Below are positions 13,130-28,722 of a stretch of DNA of 64,000 bases, one piece after another (the stretch's first letter is position 1; each line of letters opens with the position of its first letter). The notes under the pieces are model-generated. The model made no database searches and was not told the DNA's origin. It was given only the letters and a program-made list of their open reading frames with translations. The stretch is from Cymodocea nodosa (taxonomy: Eukaryota; Streptophyta; Magnoliopsida; Alismatales; Cymodoceaceae): the NCBI GenBank assembly GCA_036874045.1, contig CM072335.1:268001-332000 (forward strand), read 5' to 3'. Made by a program: the position numbers and the translations under genes.

Positions 13130-13330
13130 TTTTTTTCTCATTCATTTGCACCTAATATCTCATTAGCAATGTCAACTTATGCTAATTCATCTTGTAAATC
13201 TTCAAGAAAATTAATTAAATTTGCTTAACGTATGAAATTGTAGAGTAAGAAACATGCAATAACAATTTTCACCTATGTTTGATTTAGAAATGATATGTAA
13301 CTACGTAAAATTACAAATTAATGTTTTATA
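13130..13330 (-). mobile_element. PIF/Harbinger transposase remnant
   Basis: Read on the minus strand, a short frame gives KIVIACFLLYNFIR followed after a stop by NFLEDLQDELA-like sequence. This resembles the C-terminal end of PIF/Harbinger (HARBI1-type) nucleases, where an ACCxLHNFIR segment is characteristic. Stops interrupt the frame and no upstream catalytic domain is readable. Match is from recall of the family, not a search. Confidence 0.4.
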
Positions 13331-14411
13331 ATCCTAAATATATATGCTTAATGTTTGTCTTCCATTATGAATACTTATAATTGAAATTTTCAACAGTATT
13401 CGTTAATTATCTATTACTATTATATTCTATTAGGTGATATCTAATACCTCAAAATAAACAAATAAATTATGAACGATTTGAATAACCAACATCTACTAAG
13501 TATCCATTCTAATCTAACAACAAAACTCAACATAATAAGACTTAAACTATTTGTAATCTATCCCTACAAATAAAACAAGCATGACTAACCATTTGCCAAC
13601 CTTATGTAAGGTAGTTTTTTTGCTAAATGACACCCCTCACGGTAGAATAGAACTCCAACTTAACACACAAGGTGATTATAAATATTTGAATAACTATTTC
13701 TATTCTAACTTACAAGTTAGTTATGATTATAAAAGATATTGTAATGCATATCCTATATAGAAATTTCTGCACTTGAGGCAAATGACACTTGATTAATCCT
13801 AAAATAAATTTAGCCCAAAGGCTATAAGATGTATTCTTTTAGGGTTCTAATCTAACAATAATTATCTGCTATATATATTGCTCAAATTTTGTCACAATAA
13901 ACTCATGTACAAATTAAATCAATAAAATAAAATGTTCCCCAACCACGATTTGCACAAACTTTTCAAACAATAATCATCAATATCTATTTACAAAATCAAC
14001 ATGACCAACCATTGAAATTTTTCAAAGAAGAGCAAACCCAAATCACTTAGCATATGGTTTTAAAAGGCTGTTAGCATGAAAAACACCACTTTGGCCTTCA
14101 AGTTATTTTAAAGGCCATTAAATTTCTTCTCAAATATATATAAACATCTCAATTTTTCTTAAGATTCTGGCCTTTCCATTCTCAAGAATTTTCAACATTC
14201 TTACATTCATAAACAAGCTCAAAAGGTATTAATGCATGGACAACATTACAATTTAAAATTTATTATCTACTGTAACAGTACAATCTTATTACTTTGTCTC
14301 ACAGAACAAAGTAGCATAAAATTCTTCATTTATTTTTCATTTAAGATGATTTATTTATCTATCAAGGTGAAATATGATTATCCATCAAATGGACCCTAGG
14401 CGAAACCCGGT

Positions 14412-17112
14412 CTAGTGGTAGTGGGCCTGCACTGGCAGCGTCGTGAGCCCAAATCCGAATGGGAATAGCGGGTCGTAGTGCGAGTCCCCGACGTTCATCG
14501 GGAGCTGGTCGACGGACCGGAACCACGTCCGAGGGAGCCTGCCGGAGAAGCCGTAGTCCCCGAACAGCACGTCCGCCAAGCCCTGCCCCTCGGTTCCGGG
14601 CAGCCAGGCGGCGACCAGGGAGTGCATCATGCCGAGGTAGGGCTCCACCACCACCGGCCTTCCGGAGACGATGACCACCACACACTTGACGTTGCCGCAC
14701 ACGTTCTTGATCGTGCTCGGCCCCGGCTCTGGGATGGTCAGGTTCATGCTGTCTCCGCGTCCCTCCGAGTAAGGTCGCTCACCGACGACCACGATCGCGT
14801 AGGAGTAGTCGCCGTGCTTGACGGAGGAGGCGTCGGGATTCTCGTCGTACACGACCTTCGTGCTCCGATGGACCGTGGATTTTATGGCGCTGAGGAAGGT
14901 GGTCCCTGCTCGCTCGTACGTGGTGGACAATATCAGTGAAGCTCAAATGTTCGATGAAATTTCTTATCCAAGTAAGTGTCTATGTATGTGCGTACCAGAG
15001 GTTGCGTTGTTGCCACTGAAGCCCTGCCACTGAATGGTCCAGCCTCCGCATTGGTATCCAAGGTTGTTTGCGTGGGTACCGGCAACGAGAATCTTGGACG
15101 TCTTCTTTGGAAGCGGCAGCATTGGCTTCTCGCCGTGCTTGCCGTTCTTGAGCAACACCATGGATTTCCTCACGGCCTCCCTTGCTATTTTCCTATGTTC
15201 CTGAGAGAAACCAAGTGCTCGTTTATTTTGCGGTTTTCATCCAATTCAAGTAGGGGTAAAGTTCGGTGTTGCATTTCAATAATATTCGTCTCATTCACTC
15301 ACATTGCTGCCCAGCTCATTTGCCAAGCTGAGGTCGGCCAAGGGATGCTCGAACAGGCCCATGGTGAACTTCACCCCCAGAATTCTCCTCACGGCGTCGT
15401 CGACCCTAGACATGGGTACCAACTTCGCCTTGACCAGGTATTCCATGTCGCGTAGGTACATTGTTAAGTTGAAAGGAAGCATGAGCTGTGGACGGGAACA
15501 CACATATATATTTACATATACATACATGAATTCTACCGTCGACCATTAATTAATCTGCATCTCTAATTGATCGGTTATATAAACATCAAGTGAATATAAC
15601 AAACTCCCACATACCATGTCGATTCCGGCGAGGACTCCGGTTCGCAGGGAGTTGGTGTAGTTGACGCCTTGAGGACTGGTGATCCTGTCGATTCCTTGCC
15701 AGTCGGAGGTGACAAACCCCTGCAGGTGAGGACATGAATATCGATGCAGCCGGTTAATTAGTAAGCAAACATGAAGGCTGGGCTCACCCTGAACTTCAAG
15801 GTGTTCTTGAGGTAGTCGGTGATGAGGTCGCGGTTGGTGTGCATCTTGACCCCGTTCCAGCTGGAGTAGGAGATCATCACGGCGGAGACGCCTTCGATGA
15901 TGGCGTTGTAGAAGGGAGGCATGTGGATTTTGAGGAGATCCGCTCGGCTGAGGATGGCGTTGCCCTCGTTTATCCCTTTGTCAGTGCCGCCGTCGCCCAC
16001 GTAGTGCTTGGCGCAAGCTACAACCTTCGTCCTGAAACATACATGTATCGTATAATATTATATATATGTATATGTATGAAGTGTTCCAGCTGTATTGTTG
16101 TATTATTATATCATGTTTATGGTGGGGTGAGTGGATCTTACCGTCCGGCGACGAAGGGTACGCCTTTCCATGATCCGGGGGGGATGCTGCCTTGTAGGCC
16201 AGGAACGATGGCTTCCGTCATGACCTGGACAAGCTTGGTTTCTTCGCTGAAGCTCTCGTAGCATCTCCCCCATCTTGGGTCCCTGCAGACCTGAACCAGA
16301 AGCACCCGAAAGTGGAAATTAATTGATTAAGAAAGACAGCTGTACGCAGTAATAGTTGATGTGCATGGTAGGTGTGATTGGTGTTGTTGGATCAAACCGC
16401 GACGCAGGGGGCGAAGTTGTAAGGAATTCCTGTGGCTCTGAGTTCTTGAGCGGTCGCTGCTCCGATCCTCCTGACCAGGTCCGGATCCCTGAGAGAGAAT
16501 GGATGGAAATCATGGATGGGATCAACGGAGATGGAGGTTGGGAGTTGGCACGCGGGGGGGGGGGGGGGGGGTACTTGCCTTGTGGCGCCGAGGCCAATGT
16601 TGTGGGGGAAGATGGTGGCCTTGTAGGCGTTGCCGTGGCCGTGGACGCCGTCGATGCCGTAGATCATGGGTATGCGCAGGCGCGTGGACAGCGCTCCTTT
16701 CTGAAAGCCGTTGACCATGCTCACCCAATCGCTGGGAGTGGCCCTGTCCCCGGGGGTGCTCCCTCCGCCGCTCATGACGCTTCCTGATCATGAGCACATC
16801 ACCCGTACATACATACCGTCTAACGAACAAATTAATCAAAGGCAGGCAGGCAGGCAGTTCACGTACGAACAACGTACCCACAAAGTACTTTTTGATGATG
16901 TCGGCGGACGCGACGGAGCGTTCGATCTGAGCCATCTGACCGATCTTCTCCCGGAGGGTCATGCGGTGGAGAAGGTCCTCCACGCGGACTTTCAGCGGCT
17001 GGGTGGGGTCCATGTACTTGACGGGTTCATCGGGCATTGCTCCGGCGAGTGAGCACAGCAGGAGCGCCAGCAGGACGACGACGGTACCGGCCGTTCCCCC
17101 AGGGCTCTCCAT
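14412..17112 (-). CDS. GH3 beta-D-glucan exohydrolase (beta-glucosidase), gene 3
   Basis: Complete nine-exon gene, 636 aa. Exons: 17112-16878, 16783-16579, 16488-16398, 16290-16142, 16031-15788, 15719-15615, 15485-15303, 15200-14996, 14905-14412. Six of the nine exons match gene 2 in length exactly, which supports the joins and recent common ancestry. Signal peptide [20 protein letters not shown]; motifs [31 protein letters not shown], nucleophile motif [11 protein letters not shown] (Asp near residue 314), [17 protein letters not shown], and a terminal [15 protein letters not shown]. The intron after GATR again has a GC donor (AG|GCAAGT), followed by a run of 18 C on the gene strand. Coding sequence is markedly GC-rich, unlike gene 2. 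Expected to be apoplastic; substrate inferred. Confidence 0.95.
16554..16571. repeat. G18 homopolymer beside a GC splice donor
   Basis: Eighteen G on the plus strand, so C18 on the GH3 strand, beginning eight bases after the GC donor of gene 3 intron 2. Confidence 0.9.
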
Positions 17113-17193
17113 GCTCCTCCGGTACGACCACCAACCTATCCGTGGAACGGTGGAAGGAAGGAAGACTTAATACCCAAAAACCGAGGTCGAGAT

Positions 17194-17202
17194 GTATATA
17201 AA
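17194..17202 (-). promoter_or_regulatory. TATA-box candidate of GH3 gene 3
   Basis: TTTATATAC on the gene strand, about 80 bases upstream of the start codon, which is a plausible distance for a gene with a short leader. No second element supports it. Confidence 0.3.
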
Positions 17203-18845
17203 AAGTGTGAACGCCCACCACCGGTAGGACAGCGACAGGGCGATTGCTTGTGGTTCGATCTTTTTTATTGTCACCCTTACCGAAATTCAAAAACTACACA
17301 CCTTTTCTTCTTCGTCAAATGCAAAGCGCGTTTTTGACTAACTAAATTTCTCGTGGTTGCCGAATTTTAACATCTTAGAAGAAGGAATTTATAATTTCAA
17401 AGATTGACGAAAGGAATCGTTTACAATAGATCTACTACATACATCGGAAAAGATGATTGACGACGGCATGTAATTAAAATACTTTTGACTTCTGGTAACT
17501 TGATCCGACAAGAATGAGAAGAACTTGTTCCCACATATATATGCCCAGGCGAACCGATGTAAATGCAGACGAGGGAGGATACAGGACAAAATATAATATA
17601 ATAAAATGTCATTTTAAGAATTTTACGGATAGCGTGGCCGATACAAGGGTAGATAGAAAAGAATCATCTTCGACTGGGATGGATCCGCTGTCGGTGGCGA
17701 CATGGCAACCAACCAACTAATCTGGGGCGATAACTGCAATATTTCAAAATATTCGTCGCCTTTGGTGTCTTTAGTTTAATCGTAGTAAAATCAAAGACGA
17801 CCGTATGAATTCATCGCAATTGTGGTAGGTACGTACGTTAATTATTATCAAGTAACGATCACTCCTTCTAGATGCAGGAAGATTTAAATTTTCCGGAATT
17901 TAAGCGCGTGCACGACGTTCACTGCGCCTTGACCCGGTCGTATTATTATTTATCATTACGTGGATAAAAGTTCAAAATAAGTTAATAACGCATCATACCC
18001 TTTGGTGAATTGAAATACCGACGACTCTCTCGCTCCCTCCCCGTTTCTTGAAATCAACACACATCAATTCCTTGATGCAGGCAATCAATGTACTCCTCTA
18101 GAAAATTTTTGTGTTCGGTTTTATAATTACAAAATGATTGTATTTTAGACTCAACCACAAGAGTTATACCGTGATCGATAGATATTATGCACCCACATAA
18201 ATAAACAACTATAATAATATGATTTAGGAGGTGTCTGTACATCCACCAGAAAATAACGAAAAATATTGGAAAAGAAAATGGTGATTTTTTTTTTTTTCTA
18301 AGTATTTATGCATTAAATGATTTTCTGTTATTTTTTCTTAACATACAAGAAGAATTTTTTTCTTTCATGTTCCGATCATTGTTTTTTACGCTGTTACTTC
18401 TTGCATCACGTTAATAGACTGTTGGTGGTGGTACCTTCCCATACCGTTGCATATCCATCTTCTACTTCAATTTTTAAACAAAAGGTTGAATACTTAACCA
18501 ATTGGACCATGGATCATTATATTTCGATTGCTTCTTTTAAGTTGAAGGGAGTGACCAACCAGGTTGGACGTGTATTGGCAAGCAACAACATTGCAGATGG
18601 TATATACATGTTACGATGTTAGACTTTTGGATTGTTGTTGGTATGGCAAAGGTACATGTGTAGATTGATGACTATACATGTTGTAGTGTTTTTGTTGATT
18701 TTTTAGTATATCGTTGTTTTGCTAAACCTGTTGTTGTAAGTACTGTGTGGCCTTACAATATTTAAGTTTAGGTAGGTAGCTCTTTCACATGCTTTTTTTT
18801 ATGTATATGATGATGATTGTCATTTTCCGATCTGTTATGATGTGA

Positions 18846-18871
18846 TTATATATATATATATATATATATAT
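18846..18871. repeat. (TA)n microsatellite
   Basis: Uninterrupted alternating TA tract in intergenic DNA, flanked by ACGTGTGTATG. Confidence 0.9.
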
Positions 18872-19869
18872 ACGTGTGTATGTACAAAAGATGATAAAGT
18901 GACGTCAGAGATATCTAAAAAGTGTAACCATCTTTTGAGATTAAAACAAATTATTAAGATTCTTCTGATTATCTTATTTTTTTTCTTTTGGTGTTTATCA
19001 TTTGTCTGTTTGTACTTTAAAGATTGTTTGTGTACTTAAAAAAAAAAAAGAATATCAAAAGTAACGAAAAAGAAAATTGTTAAAAAATTATGGTGTTCGT
19101 ATGCTCTAAAGAAATTGATAGAAATGTTCAAAAAATAATAGAAAGTGAAAAAATAATAAAATATAAATGAATAACATAAAAATATTTTTAAATATCTTAA
19201 GTTTATACAAAATTGAAAATGGGAATATATTATACATTACAAGGTTAATATAAATTTAATATATAAAAATTTATTTTTATTTTTTAACGTATAAATTTAA
19301 CAAATTACATTTTCTCTTTTTTTTTCCTCTTCTTCATTTTTTCTCTTACTTTCAAACATCTACCTTGAAAAAGAAGATGACTCTACTTCATTTTACAAAT
19401 TTTTCTTTGGAAAGTGACGATAAAATTTTGTTACTTTCTGTTTAACATAAATACATTATATTTTTTCGTTACTTTCCTTATTACTAATTTCCTTCATTTT
19501 CCCTTGTACACAAACCCCCCCTTTTAGAAATTTTGAAATTTTTTTAAAAGTGACACATTCATGTAAATTTATTGTCAAAATGACAATATTTTCAAAAAGT
19601 CATTTTTTTACCACTCAAGGTTATGTTTTAATTGAAAAAGGTTATATTCTAATAAAATCAAAGTTACATACATTTAGTTTAAATTTAATTTAAAATTCAA
19701 TATGAAGTTGTAAAAATAATTTACAAAAAATTATGATTAGGACTTAATTTACCTCGTGTCACATAAAAAGACAAGAAATAGAAAGTCAAAAAAGTTAAGA
19801 ATCAAAAAATTAGAAAAATTAGAAATCAGAAAATCAAAAAAATTAAGAATCAGAAAGTCAAAAAATAAA

Positions 19870-20480
19870 ATTTGAAGGTGTTTATGCTACTAATGGAAAG
19901 CTAGGAAAATTATATAGTTCTTGAATTTTTAATATTATATATTAAATAATATTATAGTAAAAAAATTAATTAAATAAAAATAATATTTGTGATTTTAATA
20001 TTTTTAAAATAAAAAATAATAATAAAATAATTAATTAAATAAAAAATATTAATAATATATACTTTAATTAAATTAACAATAAAAAAATATATATTAATAT
20101 ACTTTAATTATATTAAAGTATATACAAAGTAATTTTAATTAAACAAAGTATATTATAAAGTAATAATTAAAATAATATAATACTATAATTAATATACTTT
20201 AGTTAAATAAAACAATATATTATACTTTAACTATATTGACAATATATACTTTAATTATAATTAATTTTAAATAATAAAATAAATAATTAATTAGAGATAA
20301 TTCCTATATTGTTTTTCCAACTTTTGGAGGAGGGAAAGTCTGAAAATTTGGAATTTCTAATCTTGTATAAGTAGAAAAACTGAAAATAAAATTTCAACTT
20401 TCCTATATGACACAAATTAGGAAAACTTTCCCAACTTTTCAATTCTTAGCTTTCTAAGTGGTACAAACATGATTTAAATT
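19870..20480. mobile_element. Inverted-repeat (MITE-like) element, about 0.6 kb
   Basis: The left end (GGTGTTTATGCTACTAATGG, then AAAGCTAGGAAAA) is mirrored by the reverse complement of the right end around 20430-20475 (CATGTTTGTACCACTTAGAAA, then GCTAAGA). The interior is extremely AT-rich and non-coding. Related ends occur at 12600-12830. No clear target-site duplication was identified, so limits are approximate. Confidence 0.4.
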
Positions 20481-21306
20481 TCTAAATGCGTATAAATACT
20501 TGAATTTTGAATTTTTTTCGTTAAATTTTATAAAATTTAAATTTCGTTAAAATTAAAATTTCAAGTACACAAACAAAAAAATCTTTAAGATTTAATTCAC
20601 CCCCATAATATCACATTTTTCATGCCCTTCTAGTTTAAAATCAAGATTATCATAATTTTTTTTTCAATAAGTCATTTTTTTCCTAAAAAAATTCAGGTTA
20701 CCTGTGTTTATGAATGAAATTACGTTTTAATAGAAAATAGATTATGTGTTTACTACTTTATATATTGTTATAATATATGTGTTGGCGCCAACCCCATGAT
20801 CCTCTATAAATGCAAGTTCGGCCATTGCTCTATCTTTCGATCGTCGGATTCTTAAAGATGCTTGGGTCGATCAATCATTGAACGATAGTTTACTTGAGAG
20901 GAGGGGGACAGGAGTAGACATCCATGCAGAGTTGTCCAAGAAATTTTCCTAAATGATAGTTTATAAATATATATTATACAAGTGTAAATTAGCAAAATAG
21001 TTTTTGTCAAGAGTATAAATTGTCAAGTAAATTTTCAAATATGAGATTCAAACACGTTAAATAATAATACGAGTATTTCAAAAAGTGTAAAAAAATAATG
21101 TCGCCACTTAAGCTTTGTTATAAAGAAATAAATAAATAAGGGAAAAAGTGACTCATAAAAATTTTCTCTTAAAATAAAAAATAGATTATGGGGTTTTGGT
21201 GAATTATTTATGGAACTAAATCGGGGGTTAATGATTAAAACATTTATCAAATTAGGGCTCTCCCTCCCCGATTTATGTTATCCAAACCAGAACCCGGAAG
21301 GGATGA

Positions 21307-25900
<4,594 letters not shown>

Positions 25901-26801
25901 CAGACAGACATTTATCTATTTCTGATAAGAGCCACGTTGGATAATATTTCTATTAGTTAAGGGAATATTTTGTTGTATAGCTCCATTTTCTCCAATGAAA
26001 CATGATGTAAATGGTTTCTATGAAAAATGTAGTCAAGAAAATGCAAACATGAGAATCGCCCTTGAATGTCTCGATAAATTATCCTGTTTCAAATTACAAC
26101 TTATCATAAAAGTAAATAAAGAAAGAAAAAAAACTCTGTTTTCAAATTAAGACAGATCAAACGTTCCAACTTTCAAGTTACCAGATCGGTGTTTATTGCC
26201 CTAAACATCATCAAAAGCCGAAGTTCTTGGAGACCAGCTACTTCTGCGATGGAAGGGAAGAAAACGCGTTGGCATCATATATTAACTTGATATTGTTTAT
26301 ATTAATATTAGTATTTTTACGTTCTTCAAACTTTAATTCAACAACAGATACCACCATCTCATATATTAACTTTAAGTTCAAAAAGACCATCTCATATATT
26401 AACTTTAAGTTCAAAAAGACAACATAAAGGACTCGCTTCGTCAGATAAAACAAGCCATCAGACCGTATCATAAAGTGTCCTTACAGACTCAGCATCTACT
26501 AGGAAACCAATGCCATTCCAACGCGAGAGAAATAAAAACTTCTTTGTTTGTGGATTCCAACGCCTTTTTCCACTTTTGTCAGCCAGAGCGCATATGATAA
26601 TATGACAGTGGAAGGGAAGAAAAAGAAACCATCGTTCCTTGGTCACCAAGGCTGGCTAATTTCTATGCATGATATAAAGTCTCGCCAGGTGGTGGTTCCT
26701 CCCGTGTTCAATGCAAGCTTCTGGTGTTGCTCATTTGCCCCCACATACTTCCCATACATACCTTTCTCTCCTTGCGGCCGTTGCGTGCTTTCTCCGTTAA
26801 G
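25901..26801. other. ProRS 3' flank and annexin promoter
   Basis: No gene seen. Contains a short tandem repeat at 26355-26421 and the upstream sequence of the annexin. The open frames here (26227-26649, both strands) consist largely of that repeat or of low-complexity sequence. Confidence 0.6.
26355..26421. repeat. 34-bp tandem repeat upstream of annexin
   Basis: Two near-identical units beginning CCATCTCATATATTAACTTT and ending TTCAAAAAGAC; a partial third copy (TCATATATTAACTTGATA) lies at 26276. About 400 bases upstream of the annexin start. Confidence 0.85.
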
Positions 26802-28166
26802 ATGGCCACCGACCGTCGTTGGACCAAGTCCTGTTACGAGGATGACTGCAAACAAATCCATACTACCGAGTGGACAAGATTGTGTGTTCTTGGTCAAGCA
26901 TTAGCACGTCGAACTCAACAAGAAAGAAGGCTCATCCGAGAGACCTATTCATCCATGTACGGCGAAGACCTCATACAACACCTAGAGCGAGCACTTGTAG
27001 CCAACCAGAAGAACGAGGTACAACTTCAGCCTTCTATCCTGTTTTACACTTTCCCTTTCCGACTTCAGCTCGTTCAATACCGCAACCACCCAAAGGCATA
27101 TATATTTCTGAAGCCCATATAAGTAAGTATAACTTGTACGCGCAACAGGTGTACGAGGTTCTGCACATGTGGATGCTTGAATGTCACGTGCGAGATGCCA
27201 TCATCGCGAGGAATGCCATCAACAACATTGACACGGAGTACATGGCACTGGTCGAACTGTATACATGCAGGAAGCCCAACCAGCTCTTCCTCGTCAAGCA
27301 AGCTTACCACACAAGGTTCGGTGGCAGCCTCGACCGTGATATCATCACCGACCCTCCACATGCCTACCAAAAGGTGAGTTGGAAATCAAAACAAAGATGA
27401 TAGTTCGGTAACACCAAGCATTTGATGATGGTTAATCAGTGCAAGAAAGACATTTCGAAACTATAATTTCTTACCTGCAAGTATTGTGTAGATTCTCATT
27501 GCACTTGCAGCTTCACAAAATTCACACCAAACAGACGTCAGCCAGCACATAGCAAAGTGTGACGCAAAGCGAATGTATGAGACCAGCAAGGGAGCATCCG
27601 GGGGAGGTATTGATGAAGCCGTAATACTGGAGATGCTCAGCAAGAGGAGCATCCCCCAGCTCAGGTCAACACTCTTCAGCTACAAACACATCTACGGCCA
27701 CAGCTACAGAAGGGTAATACAATTTCCTCCGCTTGAAAACATCAAACACTTGATTGTCTGAGTAGACTTCATATATCCTGCAGTCGCTCAAGAAAGACAA
27801 TTCCACTGAATTTGAGGAGTCACTGAGAGGCACCATCAAATGCATCTATGATCCTCCCATGTATTATGCCAAGGTAGGGCTGACCCTTGCATGAAGCCAG
27901 GCTTTAGAAATAGTGTATTTTTGCCTGCAGTTGTCATAAAGTGGCCACTTGTGATGATCCAGATGTTATACTCATGCATCAAGGGAAAGGCAAGGGACAA
28001 GAGTGCATTGGCACGAGTGATGGTGAGTAGAGCAGAGGCTGACATGGTGCAGGTTAAAAGAAAGTTTCAAGACAAGTACGGGATGAAGTTACAGTATGCC
28101 ATCAAGCAGAGCGTCCAGAATCGTGATTACGGGGACTTTCTTGCTGCTTTGGCAGATGCTCCATAA
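26802..28166 (+). CDS. Divergent plant annexin
   Basis: Annexins are cytosolic proteins of four alpha-helical repeats that bind acidic membranes, normally through calcium. Five exons: 26802-27017, 27149-27373, 27492-27713, 27784-27873, 27963-28166; 318 aa, the standard plant length. Repeat landmarks include [16 protein letters not shown] (repeat I), [20 protein letters not shown] (II), [17 protein letters not shown] and [12 protein letters not shown] (III), and [15 protein letters not shown] (IV). Two acceptors needed care: exon 3 starts at ATTCTCATTGC because the later CAG would force a stop, and exon 5 starts at ATGTTATACTC for the same reason. The GxGT-D/E calcium loops are not recognisable in repeats I or IV, and I see none in II or III, so calcium-dependent membrane binding is doubtful. 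Repeat I is also several residues shorter than usual. Subfamily not assigned. Confidence 0.88.
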
Positions 28167-28722
28167 TTATCACCGTGAAACATCTGTAAAACACATCTTC
28201 CAAAATGTTGCTGAAAAGGACGATTACACGAGAAAATCTGCGTGCCACTTTTTCGCTTACAAATACCTCCACATGTCGTGCCATCGCAATAATAATCCGA
28301 TATAAATAAGTGATGATGTGGATCAGCTAGTTTTACAATGTCACATAATTTACATTAAGTACATCAATATTCAGCAAATGATGACTGAAGCTAACCATGG
28401 GGGTACTCAAGATTGTCTCGAATAAAAGGAAGATAGCATTAGCGAATGGAACACAAATTACAATTTATAATTCTTGGAAAAACGAGCAACTCTTCTGCAC
28501 CATCTGGGAAGAAAGCACTCGATCAGGGTGATCATTGCCCTCTTACCAAGTCCATTTTGCCATACATGGCATTATCTATAAGCTGTGCTCCAAAATTGAT
28601 CCAAAAACCTCTCCAACATTTAGCTCCTGATCTACCGGTTGCTCAAATTCGACTGTATTTTTTTGGCTTTGACAGAATTTGATTTCATGGTCACGTTACA
28701 ACCATTGATATGGAAAATCTAT
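28167..28722. other. Convergent 3' flanks of annexin and GCP6
   Basis: Tail-to-tail spacer of about 550 bases holding the 3' UTRs of both genes. The 78-codon open frame at 28446-28682 has no recognisable features. Confidence 0.6.

Larger units (their letters stand above)
9600..14361. other. AT-rich intergenic DNA between GH3 genes 2 and 3
   Basis: About 4.8 kb with no intact gene. Its contents are decayed mobile DNA: a cluster of short repeated motifs with CACGTG sites (11180-11800), a MITE-like end cluster (12600-12830) and a PIF/Harbinger transposase remnant (13130-13330). The rest is AT-rich sequence in which I recognise nothing. Confidence 0.6.

Noticed and set aside
14459..14939. Open frames on the plus strand across GH3 gene 3 exon 9
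   Set aside because: Antisense shadow frames of a GC-rich coding exon; no recognisable protein, and the minus strand has full GH3 similarity.
27511..27550. CTTGCAG acceptor for annexin exon 3 at 27511
   Set aside because: It leads to an in-frame TAG; the acceptor at 27492 gives the conserved [16 protein letters not shown] segment.
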